Source: Streptomyces sp. MNU76 (GTDB lineage: Bacteria > Actinomycetota > Actinomycetes > Streptomycetales > Streptomycetaceae). From it: a stretch of 64,000 nucleotides of DNA. A model generated the notes under the pieces. It worked only from the letters and a program-made list of their open reading frames with translations, was not told the DNA's origin and searched no databases. Location of the stretch: contig NZ_JAJKLK010000024.1 in NCBI RefSeq assembly GCF_020982545.1, positions 186,001 through 250,000 on the forward strand. Reading direction: 5' to 3'. Position numbers and translations under genes: made by a program. Of this stretch, positions 27,212-35,993 are shown one piece after another. How positions within the stretch are numbered: the stretch's first letter is position 1; the number at the start of each line of letters is the position of its first letter.

Positions 27212-27888
27212 TCGACCAGTTGCTGCCCGCCACGGTCGCCTCCGCCTGGGCCCGGGAGGACCTGCCCGACACCCGCCTGTTCCCCGAGGAGGAAGCGGCA
27301 CTCGGCGACGCCGTCGACAAACGCCGCCGCGAGTACACCACCGTACGGGCCTGCGCCCGCAGGGCCTTCACCCAACTCGGCATGGCACCGGCCCCCGTCG
27401 TCCCCGGTCGCCGCGGGGCGCCGCGGTGGCCGGACGGGCTGGTCGGAAGCATGACGCACTGCGCCGGCTACCGTGCCGCCGCCCTCGCCCGGGCGTCCGA
27501 CGCCCTCGCCCTGGGGATCGACGCCGAGCCCCACCAGCCCCTGCCGGAGGGGGTCCTCGACGTCGTGGCCCGGTCCGAGGAACGCTCCTGGATCGCGGGG
27601 CAGGGCGGTGGTACCGGAGTGTGGTGGGACCGGCTGCTGTTCGGCGCCAAGGAAGCCGTCTTCAAGGTCTGGTACCCACTCACGGGCCGCGAACTGGACT
27701 TCGACGAGGCCGTCGTCGACTTCCGTCCCCGGGAAGTCGCCCCGGGACACGCGTCGGGTGTCTTCGACGCCCGGCTGCTGGTGCCCGGTCCACGCATGCT
27801 CACGGAACTCTCCGGCCGCTGGCTGGTACGGGACGGCCTGTCCGTCACCGCGATCGTCCTGCCCGCTCGGTCACCCGTACACGGGTGA
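27208..27888 (+). CDS. Sfp-type 4'-phosphopantetheinyl transferase
   Basis: A 226-residue enzyme with the magnesium motif GIDAE (residues 103-107) and the WWDRLLFGAKEAVFK motif (Lys148, Glu149). It moves phosphopantetheine from CoA to the conserved serine of carrier proteins, so it likely activates the PKS and FkbJ-type ACPs. The GTG start overlaps the upstream stop (GTGA); expression is therefore tied to the TTA-containing metallophosphoesterase. Confidence 0.93.
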   Translation: MIDQLLPATVASAWAREDLPDTRLFPEEEAALGDAVDKRRREYTTVRACARRAFTQLGMAPAPVVPGRRGAPRWPDGLVGSMTHCAGYRAAALARASDALALGIDAEPHQPLPEGVLDVVARSEERSWIAGQGGGTGVWWDRLLFGAKEAVFKVWYPLTGRELDFDEAVVDFRPREVAPGHASGVFDARLLVPGPRMLTELSGRWLVRDGLSVTAIVLPARSPVHG

Positions 27889-28002
27889 CCGCTGCGGAAA
27901 GGGTTCCACCCACTGTCGCGTCGCGTGGTGCGCGCCCAGCGTGCCACGGGGGACCTCGCGATCGACGGAATCGCATCATGTTTTCGTAGGGGTGAGGCAG
28001 TT

Positions 28003-30108
28003 ATGGAGTTCTTGTTGCTAGGTCCCCTGGTCATCCGGTCGGGCGGGAACGAGTTGCGAGTGCCCGCCGCGAGGCAGCGGGTGATTCTCGCCGCCCTTGT
28101 GCTCAACGCGAACCGAGTGGTCCCGGTGGACAACATCGCGAGCTTTGTCTGGGACGGCACCCCGCCGCCCAGCGCCGTCGCCACGATCCGCACCTATGTC
28201 ATGCGGTTACGTCAGGTCCTGGGCAGGGCCGGGAGGGCGCGGATCACCACCCGAGCGCCGGGCTATCTGATCGAACTGGAGGAGGACGAGACCGACCTCG
28301 GACGGTTCACCGCCCACCGGAAGACCGCCGACGCCCTCGTCCAGGCGGGCCGCACCGCGGAGGCCGCCGAGGAACTCCGCAAAGCGCTCGCCCTGTGGCG
28401 GCACGACCCGCTGGTGGACGTACCCTCGCGCACCCTTCAGGACATGGAGGTCTCTCATCTGCAGCGGCTCCATCTGCAGACCCGCATCTGGTGCGTGGAC
28501 CTCGAGCTCGAACTGCAGCGCCATGCCGAGATCCTGCCCGAGCTGTGGCAGATGGTGCGGGAACATCCGCTCCACGAGGGGCTCATCGGCCGTCTCATGC
28601 TGGCGCTGTTCCGCTCGGGCCAGCAGCCGGAGGCCCTCGACCTGTTCCAGCGGACCCGCGCCGCGCTCATCGACCAGCTCGGCACCGAGCCCGGCTCCGA
28701 ACTACGCGCCGTCCAGCGGCGCATCCTGCGCGCCGAGGACGAGCCGCCGCGGCATCGGGCCGCCTTCGAGGAGCGCCCCGAGGTACACGGCGGCCCCGGC
28801 CGGCCCTGGCCCGGCTGGCCGCCCCCCGCCCAACTGCCCCAGGGCGTCACGGACTTCACTGCCCGAGGCCGGGAGACCGCCGCGCTGGGACGGCTGCTGC
28901 GCGGCAAGGCGCCCGCCGCGGGCCCGGCCACCACGGTCGTGATCAACGGTGCCGCCGGCATCGGCAAGACCGCGCTGGCACTGCACGCGGCCCACTCCGT
29001 CCGCGGTGACTTCGCCGACGGACAGGTCTACGCGGACCTGGAGGGCAGCACGGGGAACCCCGCACAACCCGCCGAGGTCCTGGCCCGGTTGCTCGTCGGC
29101 CTCGGGGTGCCCGATGTCGCGGTGCCGAGGACGATGGTCAACCGCACCTCCCTCTTCCGGTCCCTGGTCGCCGACCGCCGCATGCTCATCGTGCTCGACG
29201 ACGCCATGAGCACCGCCCAGGTCCGCCCCCTCATCCCCGGCAGCGGCGGAAGCCGGGTGATCGTCACCAGCCGCCACCGGCTCGCCGACCTCGAAGGGGT
29301 CCACGACGTCACCCTGGACGCGCTCGACGCGGAAGCCTCGCTGCAACTGCTGGAACGATTCGTCGGCCGTTCCCGCATGGACGCCGAACGTGCCGCCGCA
29401 CACCGGCTCGTCGAAGCGTGCGCCGGTGTGCCGCTGGCCCTGCGCATCGTCGGCACCCGGCTGCGCTCACGACCCCGCCGCAGCCTCGGAGCCCTGGCCC
29501 ACCGCCTGCTCGAACAGCGGCGCCTGCTCGACGAACTGCACATCGGCGATCTGTCGGTCCGCACCGGACTCGACGCGGGATACGCCGCCCTGCGCGGCCG
29601 GTCCGTGCACGGCATCGATCTCGCGGCGGCGTTCCGCAGACTGGGCGCGGGCAACATGCCGTACGTCCGCGGCGAGACCGCGGCGGTGCTGCTGGGCTGC
29701 TCCCAGGAGAACGCCGAGGACGTGCTCGACGTGCTGGTCGACGCACACCTGCTGCGGGAGCACGACCACTTCCGCTACCACCTCGACGCCCTGGTGCGCG
29801 CGTACGCCCGTGAACGCGCCGACGCCGAGGAGGGTCCGGAGTACCAGGTGGAGACACTGCGCTGCCTGCTGCGGTGGTACCTGCACACCCTCTTCCGCAG
29901 CGTCCGCCCAGGCCGGACGGGGGAGCCGGAAGGGACGTACCTACTGCGCCCGCCGACCGTGAACTGGACGGACGACGACCGCGCCGGACTCGTCGAGGCC
30001 CTCGCCGAGGCGGAGCGGACCGGCGTCGACCTGGTCGGCCGCCGACTGGTCGGTGAACTACGGGTACGGCTGCCACCGGTCGTGGCGCCCCGGGCCGCGT
30101 CCGGGTGA
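28003..30108 (+). CDS. AfsR/SARP-type pathway activator with NB-ARC ATPase domain
   Basis: A 701-residue regulator. Residues ~1-95 are an OmpR-like DNA-binding domain (MEFLLLGPL), residues ~95-240 the BTAD domain, then a ~40-residue linker and an NB-ARC domain with P-loop GAAGIGKT (316-323). It is shorter than full AfsR and lacks an obvious TPR region. ATG 28003 follows GGGGTGAGG. Codon 69 (28207-28209) is TTA, which links the activator to bldA and to development. Its place between the PPTase and the ethylmalonyl genes fits a cluster-specific activator. Confidence 0.93.
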   Translation: MEFLLLGPLVIRSGGNELRVPAARQRVILAALVLNANRVVPVDNIASFVWDGTPPPSAVATIRTYVMRLRQVLGRAGRARITTRAPGYLIELEEDETDLGRFTAHRKTADALVQAGRTAEAAEELRKALALWRHDPLVDVPSRTLQDMEVSHLQRLHLQTRIWCVDLELELQRHAEILPELWQMVREHPLHEGLIGRLMLALFRSGQQPEALDLFQRTRAALIDQLGTEPGSELRAVQRRILRAEDEPPRHRAAFEERPEVHGGPGRPWPGWPPPAQLPQGVTDFTARGRETAALGRLLRGKAPAAGPATTVVINGAAGIGKTALALHAAHSVRGDFADGQVYADLEGSTGNPAQPAEVLARLLVGLGVPDVAVPRTMVNRTSLFRSLVADRRMLIVLDDAMSTAQVRPLIPGSGGSRVIVTSRHRLADLEGVHDVTLDALDAEASLQLLERFVGRSRMDAERAAAHRLVEACAGVPLALRIVGTRLRSRPRRSLGALAHRLLEQRRLLDELHIGDLSVRTGLDAGYAALRGRSVHGIDLAAAFRRLGAGNMPYVRGETAAVLLGCSQENAEDVLDVLVDAHLLREHDHFRYHLDALVRAYARERADAEEGPEYQVETLRCLLRWYLHTLFRSVRPGRTGEPEGTYLLRPPTVNWTDDDRAGLVEALAEAERTGVDLVGRRLVGELRVRLPPVVAPRAASG

Positions 30109-30160
30109 ACCCTGGGCGGCCACGGACCGCCGCCCGGCCCGTCCCCACCCAGACGTCGCC

Positions 30161-30220
30161 GCCGTCCCTCTCCCCAGCCGTACGCCGTCCCTCTCCCCAG
30201 CCGTACGCCGTCCCCTCCCC
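30161..30220. repeat. 2.6 tandem copies of a 23-bp unit upstream of ccr
   Basis: The unit GCCGTCCCTCTCCCCAGCC plus GTAC occurs at 30161-30183 and 30184-30206, with a partial third copy at 30207-30220. It lies in the gap between the SARP gene and ccr, so it may hold binding sites or be slippage-prone filler. Confidence 0.8.
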
Positions 30221-30307
30221 AACCTCCCGCAGCCTCTCCGTGCTGCCGCCCTCGGCCCGTCCGCGCCCGCCCGCGGACCGCCCAGTGACGACACTTCAGG
30301 AGCCCTC

Positions 30308-31687
30308 ATGGACCCCTTGACCGAAGCGGTGCTCGCCGGCGCGCCTCCCGACCGGCTGGCGAAGGAACCCCTGCCCACCGAGTACACCGCCGCCCATCTG
30401 CGCGCCGAGGACGTGGACGTGTTCGGCGACGCCGCCGACCGGGACGTACGCCGCACCCTCCGGGTCGGGCCCGTACCCATGCCCGAACTGGCCGTGGACG
30501 AAGTGCTGATCGCCGTGATGGCCAGCAGCATCAACTACAACACCGTCTGGTCGGCGACCTTCGAACCCGTACCGACCTTCACCTTCCTGCGCAGACTGGG
30601 CCGTCAGGGCGGATCCGCCGCCAGGCACGACCTGCCCCAACACGTCGTCGGATCCGACGCGGCCGGGGTCATCGTCCGGACGGGTGCCGGGGTACGGCGC
30701 TGGCAGGTGGGTGAGCACGTCGTCGTCAGCTGCGTCCAGGTGGACGACCAGGAACCCGCCACCCACGCCGACGGCATGCTCGGTGCCGAGCAGCGCATCT
30801 GGGGTTTCGAGACGAACTTCGGCGGACTGGCCCACTACGCGGTGGTCCGGGCCAGCCAACTGCTCCCCAAGCCGGCCCACCTCACCTGGGAGGAAGCCGC
30901 CTCGACGATGCTGTGCGCCGCCACCTCCTACCGGATGCTCGTCAGCGACCGGGGCGCCCGGATCAAACAGGGCGACATCGCGCTGATCTGGGGCGCCACC
31001 GGCGGACTCGGCGCCTACGCCGTCCAGCTGGTGAAGAACGCCGGCGGCATCGCCGTGGGTGTCGTCAGCACGGAGGAGAAGAGCCGACGGGCGCGGGCGC
31101 TCGGCTGCGACGTCGTCATCAACCGCGCCGACATCGGCCTGGACGGCGATCTCGCGGACGACCCGGACGCGAGCATAGAGGCCGGCAAACGCCTCGGCAG
31201 GATCATCCGCGCCGAGACCGGCGAGGACCCGCACGTCGTGTTCGACTACATAGGCAGGGCCACGTTCGCCATCTCGGTCTTCGTCGTCCGCCGCGGCGGC
31301 ACCGTGGTCACCTGCGGATCCAGCACCGGCTATCAACACCGTTTCGACAACCGGTACTTGTGGATGCACCTCAAACGGATCGTGGGCAGCCACGCCGCGA
31401 ACCTCCAGGAACAGGCCGAGTGCAACCGGCTGTTCCGCCTCGGCCACCTCGTTCCGGTGCTCTCCGCCGTCCACCCGCTCGCCGAGGTGGCGGAGGCCGC
31501 CCGGCTCGTCCAGACCAACCGGCACACCGGCAAGGTCGGCGTCCTGTGTCTTGCGCCCCGGCCCGGTCTCGGGGTGACCGACCGGGCCCTGCGGGACCGC
31601 GTGGGCGAGGACCGGCTGAACCTGCTGCGCGACGCCGCTCCGGCGACCCCCGCGGTCGTCGCCGGACGAGGGGGGACCGGGCGATGA
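30308..31687 (+). CDS. ccr: Crotonyl-CoA carboxylase/reductase
   Basis: A 459-residue medium-chain dehydrogenase/reductase of the Ccr type, slightly longer than the common ~447. It shows SINYNTVWSA, QHVVGSDAAGV, the WGFETNFGG segment (Phe/Glu pair tied to CO2 binding in studied Ccr enzymes), and the NADPH loop WGATGGLGAYA. It makes ethylmalonyl-CoA from crotonyl-CoA, CO2 and NADPH. ATG 30308 has AGGAG upstream. It overlaps the next gene (ATGA), forming a two-gene extender cassette. Confidence 0.95.
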   Translation: MDPLTEAVLAGAPPDRLAKEPLPTEYTAAHLRAEDVDVFGDAADRDVRRTLRVGPVPMPELAVDEVLIAVMASSINYNTVWSATFEPVPTFTFLRRLGRQGGSAARHDLPQHVVGSDAAGVIVRTGAGVRRWQVGEHVVVSCVQVDDQEPATHADGMLGAEQRIWGFETNFGGLAHYAVVRASQLLPKPAHLTWEEAASTMLCAATSYRMLVSDRGARIKQGDIALIWGATGGLGAYAVQLVKNAGGIAVGVVSTEEKSRRARALGCDVVINRADIGLDGDLADDPDASIEAGKRLGRIIRAETGEDPHVVFDYIGRATFAISVFVVRRGGTVVTCGSSTGYQHRFDNRYLWMHLKRIVGSHAANLQEQAECNRLFRLGHLVPVLSAVHPLAEVAEAARLVQTNRHTGKVGVLCLAPRPGLGVTDRALRDRVGEDRLNLLRDAAPATPAVVAGRGGTGR

Positions 31688-32547
31688 ACGACATCCAGAA
31701 GGTCGGAGTCGTGGGCTGCGGTGTCATGGGCTCGGGCATCGCGCACGTCTGCGCCCTCGCCGGAGTCGACGTCGTGGTCGCGGCATCCTCGCCCGAATCG
31801 CTCGTCAGGGGCAGGGCGCGGCTCACCGGCTCGCTCGACCGGGCGCTGGGCAAGGGTCGGATCACCGACCGGGACCACGAGAACGCCCTGGCCCGGGTGT
31901 CGTACACCAGTGACCTGGCCGAACTGGCCGACCGGCAGCTGGTCATCGAGTCGATCAGCGAGGACGAGCAGGCCAAGCGCGACCTGTTCGCCAGGCTGGA
32001 CCAGGTGCTCCAGGACCCCGAGACCGTCCTCGCCTCCAACACCTCCTCCCTCTCGGTCCTCAGACTGGCCCGGGCCACCGCCGACGGCGGCCGGGTGCTG
32101 GGCGTCCACTTCTTCAACCCGGTGCCCGCCCTGCCGCTGGTCGAGCTGGTCCCCACTCTCCTCACCCGGGAGAAGACCGCGGTACGGGCCGAGGAATTCG
32201 TGACGGACACGCTCGGCAAGCGCGTCATCCGGTCCCCGGACCGCGCCGGCTTCACGGTCAACGCCCTGCTCATTCCGTACCTCTTGGCCGCCGTACGCAT
32301 GGTGGAGGCGGGCCACGCGTCGGCGGAGACGGTGGACGACGCCATGACGCTGGGCTGCTCCCACCCGATGGGCCCGCTGCGGCTCGCCGACCTGATCGGG
32401 CTCGACGTGGTCACCTCCATCGCCGAGGCCCTCCACGACGAGTTCCGCGAGCCCCAGTACGCCCCGCCACCGCTCCTGCGGCGCCTGGTAGAGGCCGGCA
32501 TGCTGGGCCGCAAGACGGGCAGGGGGCTCTACGACTACGCCCCTTGA
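31684..32547 (+). CDS. 3-hydroxybutyryl-CoA dehydrogenase
   Basis: A 287-residue 3-hydroxyacyl-CoA dehydrogenase with the Rossmann motif GVVGCGVMGSG, SNTSSLS, the catalytic His in GVHFFNPVP and the C-terminal GRKTGRGLYDY. Coupled to ccr by ATGA, it probably reduces acetoacetyl-CoA on the way to crotonyl-CoA for ethylmalonyl-CoA supply. It is the last gene that clearly belongs to the polyketide cluster. Its last 13 bases overlap the end of a convergent ABC transporter remnant. Confidence 0.92.
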   Translation: MNDIQKVGVVGCGVMGSGIAHVCALAGVDVVVAASSPESLVRGRARLTGSLDRALGKGRITDRDHENALARVSYTSDLAELADRQLVIESISEDEQAKRDLFARLDQVLQDPETVLASNTSSLSVLRLARATADGGRVLGVHFFNPVPALPLVELVPTLLTREKTAVRAEEFVTDTLGKRVIRSPDRAGFTVNALLIPYLLAAVRMVEAGHASAETVDDAMTLGCSHPMGPLRLADLIGLDVVTSIAEALHDEFREPQYAPPPLLRRLVEAGMLGRKTGRGLYDYAP

Positions 32548-33313
32548 CCGCCCGCCCGGAGCATCTGGCTCGCGGCGAGCTCGCGGTAGAGGGCACTGCC
32601 GGCCAGCAATTCCTCGTGGCGTCCGGCGGCGGCTGTGCGGCCGTCCTGGAGCACCACGATGTGGTCGGCGTGCTGCACGGTGGACAGACGGTGGGCGATG
32701 ACCAGCAGGGCGCACTCCTGGGCGATGTCCTTCATGACGGTGGTGAGTGCCGCTTCGTTGATCGCGTCCAGGTGGGAGGTGGGCTCGTCCAGGAGGAGCA
32801 GCGCGGGGCCGGCCAGCAACGCGCGGGCGAGGGCGACCCGTTGACGTTCGCCGCCGGAGAGGTTGCCCCCGCGTTCACCGATGACGGCGGCAAGGCCCCC
32901 GGGCAGCCGCTCGACGACCTCTTCCAGCCGGGCCAGTTCGACGACGCGACGGATCTCCGCTTCCGTGGCGTCGGGTACGGCGTAGGTGATGTTGTCGCGC
33001 AGGGTGCCGTGGACGACATGGGTGTTCTGGTCGACCACGGCGATGCCCTGGCGACAGGCACCACGGGTGAGTTCGGTCGCGGGGGCCCGTCGAAGAGCAA
33101 GGTGCCCGCATCCGGCTCGTAGAACCTCGCGGCCAGGGCGAACACCGTGCTCTTGCCGGCGCCGGACCTGCCCACCAGGGCCACGTGCCGGCGCTGCGGG
33201 ACGGCGAACGAGACACCGCGCAGGACCGGCCGCTCCGGGGCGTAGCCGAAGTGGACGTCGCGCAGGGCGAGGACGGGCTGTTCGCGGGTGCCGGACGGCC
33301 CGGTCGGCCGCCC
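32535..33313 (-). pseudogene. ABC transporter ATPase domain remnant (frameshifted)
   Basis: After a TGA at 33314 the minus strand encodes the start of an exporter ATPase (LALRDVHFGYAPERPVLRGV), Walker A GRSGAGKST and FYEPDAGTLLFDG. A one-base shift near 33080-33087, in a G/C run, is needed to continue into AVVDQNTHVVHGTLRDN, the signature LSGGERQRVALARAL, Walker B ALLLLDEP and the H-loop VIAHRLS. The membrane domain that should precede the ATPase is absent. It is a relic of an ABC exporter, joined directly to the asparagine-synthetase-like fragment. Confidence 0.85.
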
Positions 33314-34240
33314 TCATCTCCAGCCGGAGCAGCCGGCCCACCAGCCCGTGCCGGAGTTGCCGCACGACACCTTCGCCCATCCGTTCCAGAGCAGCGGGGA
33401 GGCCGTCGCCGCGGCATCGAGCAGGGCCCGGCGGGCCATTCGCTCGGCCTCGGGGGTCACCCAGTCGAACAGGCGCGGGGCCATGCCCCAGCCGAGACCC
33501 GTCGTGACGGACGGGGGCAGCGGGCCACGTAGGCCACCGGCGGCGTCGGCGAGCCACTTCCCGTACGGCCGGGAGTCGGCGAGAGCGCCCAGTGTGCCGC
33601 CGATCGGCCATTGCCACAGCGCCCGGAACCCGCGCAACTGGCGCAGGGCGAACAGCGGACGGGTGCGCAGCAGCCGGTGGTAGTACGCCTCGGAGCACCA
33701 TGCCACGTGGTCGCCGCCGATGCCGGTCAGGTGCAGTCGGCTGCCGCGTGCGGCGAGGCCGGGAAGGTGGTGCAGCACCCGGGAGCGGTCCATGACGCCG
33801 ATGGTGGGTTCGTCGAGGAGGTCGTCGATGCCGAGCAGGTCGTCGTAGACCAGCGGCGAGGCGTCGGCGTCCCAGACCACGTGTTCGACGTCCGGCAGGT
33901 GCCCCATCGCGCGCTTCGCCCAGGACAGGTCGGTGTCCGCCGGATCCCGTCCCGGCCAGGTACTGGCCACCACGCGGGCGGGGGAGCGGTCGGCCAGGAA
34001 GCAGAGGGAGGTGGAGTCCAGGCCCCCGGAGAGGTCGCAGCTCAGCACGCCGCCCTGACGGGTGCGTGCACCGACGGCCTCCTCCAGTGCCGTCCGGATC
34101 AGGGGCGCCGCTCCGGCAAGCGGCCGGACCGGCTCCGGCGGTGTCCACCACCGGGTGTGCCGTACGGTGCGGCCGTCCGCGGCGACGACCACGGCGTCCT
34201 GCGGAGGAACGGCGGTGACCGCACGCCACATCGATGTCTC
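33314..34240 (-). pseudogene. Asparagine-synthetase-like (lasso cyclase type) gene fragment
   Basis: The reading frame contains the PP-loop of ATP pyrophosphatases (CDLSGGLDSTS), then DEPTIGVMDRSR and LTGIGGDHVAW. This matches asparagine-synthetase-related proteins that close the isopeptide ring in actinobacterial lasso peptide clusters. The N-terminal amidotransferase-like part is reduced to the bit beginning near MWRAVTAVPPQ. The C-terminus loses frame near 33380 and stops at 33314. The upstream open frame is proline-rich antisense of another sequence. It is truncated at both ends and not functional. The lasso assignment is inference from this gene and the adjacent ABC exporter relic. Confidence 0.75.
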
Positions 34241-35128
34241 GGCCCAGGGGGCTGAGCCCGTGCGCTGTCGGTCGGCACAGGGCTCATCGGGAACCCGGGC
34301 CGGGAAGCGGATGCAGCAACAGGTAGCTGCAGAGCGTGGGGTCAAGGCAAGAGCCCTTGCAAAGGTCGGATATGCCTTATGCGCGCTCCTGGGCCAGCAG
34401 TTGCCAACCCCCGGCACCGCCACCACCGGCGCCGCCACCAGGCGCGGGGCCCGCGTGTGCTGCCCTGGCTGGGAAGCCGAAGGACGACGGGGCCGCCCTC
34501 GGAGACCGCAACCGGAACCACCTGCGGCGTCGGGGCGCTCGCGGGCGCGGCCCCGGAGGGCGCCGCGATGGCGTCGGACCGGCCACGGGAAGGGGAGTGC
34601 CGGCGCTGTGGCCGCTGGCGCCGGCTGTGCGGCCGGTGCGGGCTGTGCCCTCAGCTGCTGCACCTGCAACGACGACGACGGCGGCCCGGACGAGGGAGAG
34701 CCCTGGCAGTTCGGTGAGGGCAATCGCGGCGGCGGCTCGGGACAGAACGGCTCCGGGGGTGACGGCTGGTTCGGAGGTTCGGGCGGCGGCAACTCGGGCG
34801 GATCCTCCGGTGGTTCGGGCGGTTCCGGCGGCTCCGGCGGGTCGAGTGGCTCCGGCGGTTCCGGTGGTGGTTCGGGTGACGGCTGCGGCGGCGGTGGTGG
34901 CGGCTGCTGCAACCCGTGCAAGTGCTGCTGCGACTGCTGCGACTGAACGGCCGACGACCCGGGCGAGCCCCGGACCTGGAGGGAGCCGGGTCCGGGGGCC
35001 GCTCGTCACGTCGATCGTGAAGGTCACCGACGGTGGCTTGATCGTCTACGCCTACTCGACGGCGACAGCGACGCCAGGCCCAAAGTGGGCATCAACCTCG
35101 CGCACCGGAGCGGCGGTTGGCCCGTCGC
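34241..35128. other. Decayed region around the Cys-rich frame
   Basis: Apart from the possible gene at 34608-34946 I see no supported gene. The segment 34300-34380 has lower GC than its surroundings (GGTCGGATATGCCTTATGCG). No lasso precursor peptide could be found upstream of the asparagine-synthetase-like fragment. The segment 34950-35128 has short open frames only. Confidence 0.5.
34608..34946 (+). CDS. Possible small Gly/Ser/Cys-rich protein (112 residues)
   Basis: GTG 34608 with GGGGAG ten bases upstream opens a frame whose codons are GC-rich at the third position. The product starts with an Ala/Gly/Cys-rich segment (AAGAGCAAGAGCALSCCTC) and then has an acidic stretch (NDDDGGPDEGE). About 60 residues of Gly/Ser repeats follow, and the end is a cysteine cluster with CCNPCKCCCDCCD. 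I do not recognise a family. The clustered cysteines suggest metal binding or a surface/structural role, but this is speculation. The start is uncertain because the frame is open far upstream, and the region lies in decayed DNA. Confidence 0.4.
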   Translation: MAAGAGCAAGAGCALSCCTCNDDDGGPDEGEPWQFGEGNRGGGSGQNGSGGDGWFGGSGGGNSGGSSGGSGGSGGSGGSSGSGGSGGGSGDGCGGGGGGCCNPCKCCCDCCD

Positions 35129-35986
35129 CTACCGAGAGGGACCGTGGTGTCGACCGTGCCGACCCCGCCTCTCGTGCACATGGCGGCCCAGCAGCGCGCC
35201 GCCGAACACCACGAAGCCGACGCCGATGAGCCAGGACTGGATGATCAGAACGGTGCCGACCGCCCCGTAGGTGATCGCGTTGCTCACGATCAGCGGTGAG
35301 AACACCTGGTCCGAGAACCAGCGCAGGCCGCCCAGGCCCGCCACCGTGGCCAACGCGCCCGGGAAGAGGGCACCCCACGGCACCCGCTCACCCAGCAGGA
35401 AGTGCTGGCCCCACCAGAAGAACAGCACCCCGAACAGCAAGGCGAGGATGACGCGTACGGCCGACTGTGCGAGCCCGTCCCGCAGTACCGCCCCGCTCCG
35501 CGTCTCGGCCAACAGATATCCCAGGAGCGCGGCCAGCCACACGACGCGGCGCCACGCATGGTGCCAGGGACCGGCGGGTACCTCCCAGATCCTCTCGTAG
35601 CCGTTCTGCACACTCGCGGCGAAGCTGACGCCGAACAGCGCGACGAGCAGCCCACTGAGGAGGCTGGTCGCGCTCAGCACCTTGCGCGGTGCGGCGAACA
35701 GGTCGAGCACCACGTCGGCCGGGCGCCCGGACAGGCTCATCGCGTCGATCACCCACAGGGCGAAGCTCCGCTCCTGGAAGGGCAGCGCCGCCGCCACGAC
35801 GATCAACAGGGGAACCAGCGTCACCAGGCCGAACGCGGAGAAGCCCATGGCCCGGTGCAGCAGTTCCAGTTCGCTGCCGTGCCGCCAGAGCCGTCCGGCG
35901 GCCGAGTCGTGCCAGCGGGACCGCAGTCGGTGGTGGTGGGGCGGCCGCGGCTCCCGCGCGGAGCCGGAGCCGGAGGGGGCCATCAC
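35129..35986 (-). CDS. YihY/virulence factor BrkB family membrane protein
   Basis: A 285-residue integral membrane protein with about six hydrophobic segments, starting around FSAFGLVTLVPLLIVVAAAL and ending near VLIIQSWLIGVGFVVFGGAL. It contains the family's usual pattern of paired helices. The cytoplasmic N-terminus is basic and the C-terminus is His/Arg-rich. Function in this family is poorly defined. Either GTG 35986 or ATG 35983 may be the start; both lie a few bases after the stop of the MpaB-type gene, so the two form an operon. Confidence 0.82.
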   Translation of the reverse strand: MMAPSGSGSAREPRPPHHHRLRSRWHDSAAGRLWRHGSELELLHRAMGFSAFGLVTLVPLLIVVAAALPFQERSFALWVIDAMSLSGRPADVVLDLFAAPRKVLSATSLLSGLLVALFGVSFAASVQNGYERIWEVPAGPWHHAWRRVVWLAALLGYLLAETRSGAVLRDGLAQSAVRVILALLFGVLFFWWGQHFLLGERVPWGALFPGALATVAGLGGLRWFSDQVFSPLIVSNAITYGAVGTVLIIQSWLIGVGFVVFGGALLGRHVHERRGRHGRHHGPSR

Positions 35987-35993
35987 GTGCGCC

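Noticed and set aside
34250..34460. Search for a lasso precursor peptide upstream of the cyclase relic
   Set aside because: No minus-strand frame has a leader plus a core with Gly at position 1 and an acid at 7-9; the region is decayed.
34062..34607. N-terminal extension of the Cys-rich protein
   Set aside because: The added part is antisense to the asparagine-synthetase-like fragment or shifts between frames, with no start site and no similarity.
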